From positions 4,080,173 through 4,144,172 of the forward strand of contig WARS01000015.1 of the NCBI GenBank assembly GCA_008933995.1: a stretch of 64,000 nucleotides of DNA, written 5' to 3'. This DNA is from Datnioides undecimradiatus. Its lineage: Eukaryota; Chordata; Actinopteri; Lobotiformes; Datnioididae. Under the pieces are notes generated by a model. The model was given only the letters and a program-made list of their open reading frames with translations, had not been told where the DNA came from and did no database searches. Shown piece by piece: positions 60,283 to 64,000 of this stretch; the stretch's first letter is position 1, and the number at the start of each line of letters is the position of its first letter. The position numbers and the translations under genes were made by a program.

Positions 60283-60303
60283 CATATTATATATATATAT
60301 ATA
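60251..60303. repeat. (AT)n low-complexity tract
   Basis: Two adjacent TA-dinucleotide blocks are separated by TACATATTATA. Confidence 0.9.
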
Positions 60304-62874
60304 TAGGCCTAATTAATCTGATATATTGTATTTATTTAGCTATCACATCAGAACACATGCTTCCCTGGTGAAATAACCAGATTAACCTGGAAATACATTT
60401 GCAACAAAGTGAAAACTGAACAGCAGAGAGGAGAGCAGAGGCTGGGGATATGGCATCTCAGCATAACCTGATTTTACTTTACTCAAAAAGCTCCATTCTC
60501 CCTTTTACCCTTCAGGCCCTTCCGTGTAATATAATCAAAGCTCTTATTTTGAACATGCTGTATGTTTGTAGACAACAGATGGGTATAATTAATGCCACTA
60601 CAAGGACTTGTTTACAATGGCTTCAGTTTTATTTATTTATTTGAAAAGACCAAATGTCTGAGACTAAGAAAAGTATCTCTCGTGGTATTGCAAAGGATTT
60701 TAAATTACAACATTTAGGTCCCTATTTAGCCAAAAATGATCCAGAATGTGATGTTCACACTGAAGCTGGGTCATTGTTGTGTTAACGTTTGTCACTCATT
60801 GTAAATATCTCAAGTCCTGCTAATACTAACCACCCCATTTAAGACATATATGTCAATAGGACCACACTTGTCACAGTGACACAGCATTCATGAAGGTGGG
60901 GAGCACACAAACAGTGCCAATCAAAGCCCAGTGTTGCATCATTAGCCTAATAATCCTGACATCTGTCTGATTTACAGTGAGAAGATATGAGACATTCAAC
61001 AGTCAGACACTTTGAAGGTCACATATCTTTAACAGTGTCTGTTACTTTATTATGATTATGTGAGATAAAGAATAACGGTAACACTATGTACCAGTAAGTG
61101 TTATGACACACACACACACACACGCAGTGACTTATATTACCAAAGGTCATAAAAAGTAGAAAATTAAAGGCTGCCTTCAGCACATGCACATATTGTTATT
61201 TATCTAATGGTGGTTTAATTCAATTAGAAGCAGAAATTGTTTCAATTTAGCAATCTTATTGGGAAAAAACAAAAGTTTTCAGTATTGTCAGCCTGTACTG
61301 TTTCTGTCACTTTATTTGATTATGTGGCTTGTACTTTCAGTATCTGTTCTCACTAAACGGAGTAACTCAATCCCTGACCGGTGTTGCATCAGAGTGGTAC
61401 AGTCATTTGTCACCATGAATTTGCATGCCGGACACTTTCTTTTCAGAGGGCAAAAGCATGATGCAAGACGTACCTGGTGTTGCCTTCTGCAGGATGTGTT
61501 GTTATGGTTGATGGCCACATTTATTCAGGAAGCCAAAAATAGCGAGCCACTTCCACCTGAAACAATAACAAATCAAGAAGAGCCAGCAGGTTGTACAAAG
61601 GTGATTGGATGTCGACTTTAGTGCTGGTAATAAAGTTGTAAAGTTGAAATTAATTCTTTTTCATAATTTAAGAACATTGTTGCATTGATGATGTTTATAT
61701 TCACCCCCTCAACACACACACGCACACAGAAAAAGAAAAAAACTCTTTGATATAATGTTTATAACTTATTTCTACATGTAAAACATTTCACAATAAACAA
61801 TATTTTATACTGTTATTAAATATTTGTCTGGCAATGGCAATCAAAATGGAGCGACTCAGGAAACAGACAGACAACACAATTTGATGGGAATATATTATTT
61901 CTTTGGACAGTGTTGAACTAGTTTTTGGGTTGAAGAACAAAGCAAGCAACCCCTAAAAAAACCTTCTCACCACACTGGTCAGACGATTTCACACAGGTAA
62001 ACCATTTTCATATGCCAACAATCTTGCTATATATATACTATATATATATATTTTTTTATCAATTTCATTCACAATTTTACAAAGACCTGTAGACTAAACA
62101 ATCTACACATCAGACAATATAAGCAACATTTGATCTTTACTAAAAAGGAAAGTGGAGAAATCAGACTCTCTCTTCATAGCTCCTAATAGAAAAAGAAAAT
62201 AATTATTCAGCTATATAATTTTGACATTTCCATTGAAACAATGCTCCCTCACTGCCCAGCAGAATTCAGGTTCATTTAACAGTTAAATAAGAAAATAAAT
62301 ACATAATTTAAGTAAAATAATCTTTGTGGCATAGATTGTCATCTATTTTGTATTTTTTTATCATACTTAATATTTGTCCTTTACACACATATTTCTTCTA
62401 TTTAAGCCACATCATTACAAAACAACATTCTGTAGACAGATATTTTTCATGAACATTTCACAATAGAGAGTCAATGGTCATGACTGTGGAACTGATCATA
62501 CCTATCTAAATTACCTAAAGTAGGACAAAGTCATACAATCTTTAAACATTTTTAAACATATTACTCTACACAAAGGTCCAATAGATTTTTCATCTCAAAA
62601 TCAAGAGAATACATGAATGCACTATGAAATGATTCAAACAATTTCAGGTTTATGCAAGCATAACTGTCCTGTATTTTCTTCACCTAACATTTATACTGAA
62701 TTTAAGTTTTTATACTGTCCTTACCATGTTTTTCTAACAATTTTCACAGCCACGATTATAACAAAGAGGAGTCAAAAACAGCACTTTACGGCACAATATC
62801 ACAGTACCGGAATGTACAGTATGTCCAGCGGCAAACCATGCAAACACAGTCACAACCCATTCACTGCCCCCGCT

Positions 62875-62878
<4 letters not shown>

Positions 62879-62913
<35 letters not shown>
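62879..62913. repeat. (CA)n microsatellite
   Basis: An uninterrupted CA run of about 35 bp. Confidence 0.95.
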
Positions 62914-62917
<4 letters not shown>

Positions 62918-63114
62918 CTGCCATCCAAAATGCACACATCCATAAAAACACATACACACGAAAACTGATTACAGACATACACACTGAGGTTACAGCTACA
63001 ACAGTATTCACTGTCCTATGCTAACAGCCCAAGAGTACAGACTGTCTAAGATGGTGCTTCAGAGGTCACATGGTAACAACGCAACACAACTGCTGTGACT
63101 ATTGTCACTGTCAG

Positions 63115-63178
63115 CTATTCACCAGGATCAGTACGGTGGTATCTGAGCATGAGAAAACACAAACAGAGGAATGGTAAC
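63115..63178 (-). other. Doubtful terminal exon on the minus strand
   Basis: A strong polypyrimidine tract and acceptor (tgctttcttttttcag) is followed by an open stretch. One frame reads LPFLCLCFLMLRYHRTDPGE to a stop at 63115-63117. Another reads VTIPLFVFSHAQIPPY to a stop at 63128-63130. Neither was recognised and the upstream exons are outside or unseen, so this may be chance. Confidence 0.2.
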
Positions 63179-63199
63179 CTGAAAAAAGAAAGCAAAGGC

Positions 63200-63200
<1 letters not shown>

Positions 63201-63249
<49 letters not shown>
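63201..63249. repeat. (GATA)n microsatellite
   Basis: About twelve perfect GATA units, followed by unique sequence. GATA tracts are common polymorphic repeats in fish. Confidence 0.97.
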
Positions 63250-64000
63250 CGGAACATGTCAACTTTGTATTATACCACTTACAGTATACCACAAAGGTCT
63301 ATAGAAGCTCTACATAGTAGAGTTCCTGCTCACATTGGTCAGATTGCCAGATTGATTGTAAGTCAGACTTTTACTCACTTCCACGTTGAAAACATCATGC
63401 AAGGTCAAAATTTGAATATACTCTGATTTTAGTTTTCTGAGTAAAATATTTGAAAGGGTAACTTTGCTGCTGCAAAACTTATACAAGGCCCATTAACTCA
63501 TGCAGATGTTTCCTGGATCACATATTGCTGTAGTTGTTGCCACTGTATGTTAGCTCAGCAGAGTTAGCAGCCAACAATAAATAAACTAGTTCTGGCAAGA
63601 CAGCTATGTAGTGTCAGTTGACAGCTAGCCTCACACAACCATTGCACCCTACTGCACTGCTTTGGCGGTCTATTTAAAGGCCTTTACGTCCACATTCACT
63701 CTCTCTACACTGACGTGCTGCACTGCTGCCATGCCTAGTGGCCGAGTCCCCTGAACCTCAGTCTCCACCTACTTTTGTTCAGCTCTGTTTTTATGCACAC
63801 TGGGGGGACTTTATTCCCATTGGTGGATCATCTGAAACGCTACCTGCAAGTTGGGTATCATGTTGCTGCATAATGTATGCTGAATTTCCAAAGTAGGGAA
63901 TATTCATAAGTGTAGAACCACAAGCCCAACTGCATGGCTATCTCCATTAACAGATTTAAACTTGAGGGAATGGCGACTGAGCTTTCAATGCTTTTATGTA

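Larger units (their letters stand above)
59410..63110. other. Region upstream of mat2a without recognised genes
   Basis: No exon was recognised. Simple repeats lie at 60251-60303 (AT/TATA), 61106-61122 (CA) and 62879-62913 (CA). A segment around 61370-61600 is less AT-rich and contains an octamer-like ATTTGCAT, but has no coding signal. If the doubtful exon at 63115-63178 is real, part of this interval would be its 3' UTR. Confidence 0.5.

Overview
The window is vertebrate nuclear DNA, almost certainly from a ray-finned (teleost) fish. The evidence is multi-exon genes with GT-AG introns, teleost-style LINE tails, long CA/GT and GATA microsatellites, and proteins that read as fish orthologues of known vertebrate genes. 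No bacterial operon, CRISPR array, phage or virus is visible.

Layout. (1) 302-5686, minus strand: the first four coding exons of ebf2, a COE/EBF transcription factor whose remainder lies beyond the left edge. Its upstream flank (5.7-10.8 kb) holds no recognisable coding exon. (2) 10993-15374 and 18801-23090, both minus strand: two tandem copies of a myeloperoxidase/eosinophil-peroxidase-type heme peroxidase. Copy 1 does not stop where such peroxidases normally stop. Its last peroxidase exon is spliced, in frame, to a 33-bp collagen-like exon and then to an exon with the rest of a seven-triplet Gly-X-Y stalk and a complete C1q domain. Copy 2 stops conventionally and has no C1q exon. (3) 23-34 kb: intergenic DNA with two LINE 3' remnants, minisatellites, a diverged direct duplication and inverted repeats. 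(4) 34318-59198: a block matching human 2p11.2: sftpb (saposin-domain protein, plus), usp39 (minus), C2orf68 homologue (plus, head-to-head with usp39) and mat2a (minus). (5) 59.4-64 kb: simple repeats and one doubtful terminal exon.

Main points. The peroxidase-collagen-C1q fusion is the strongest candidate for an unusual system: it would put an oxidant-generating enzyme on a trimerising, pattern-recognition-type head. The two peroxidase copies are damaged in complementary fashion. Exons 1-5 read cleanly only in copy 2, exons 10-14 read cleanly only in copy 1, and the middle exons carry small indels in both, next to a stretch of perfect identity. This is either gene conversion with decay or an assembly artefact between near-identical copies, and it decides whether the locus is functional. 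The mat2a 3' UTR carries six copies of the METTL16 recognition motif, each in a potential hairpin, matching the human six-hairpin arrangement that senses S-adenosylmethionine.
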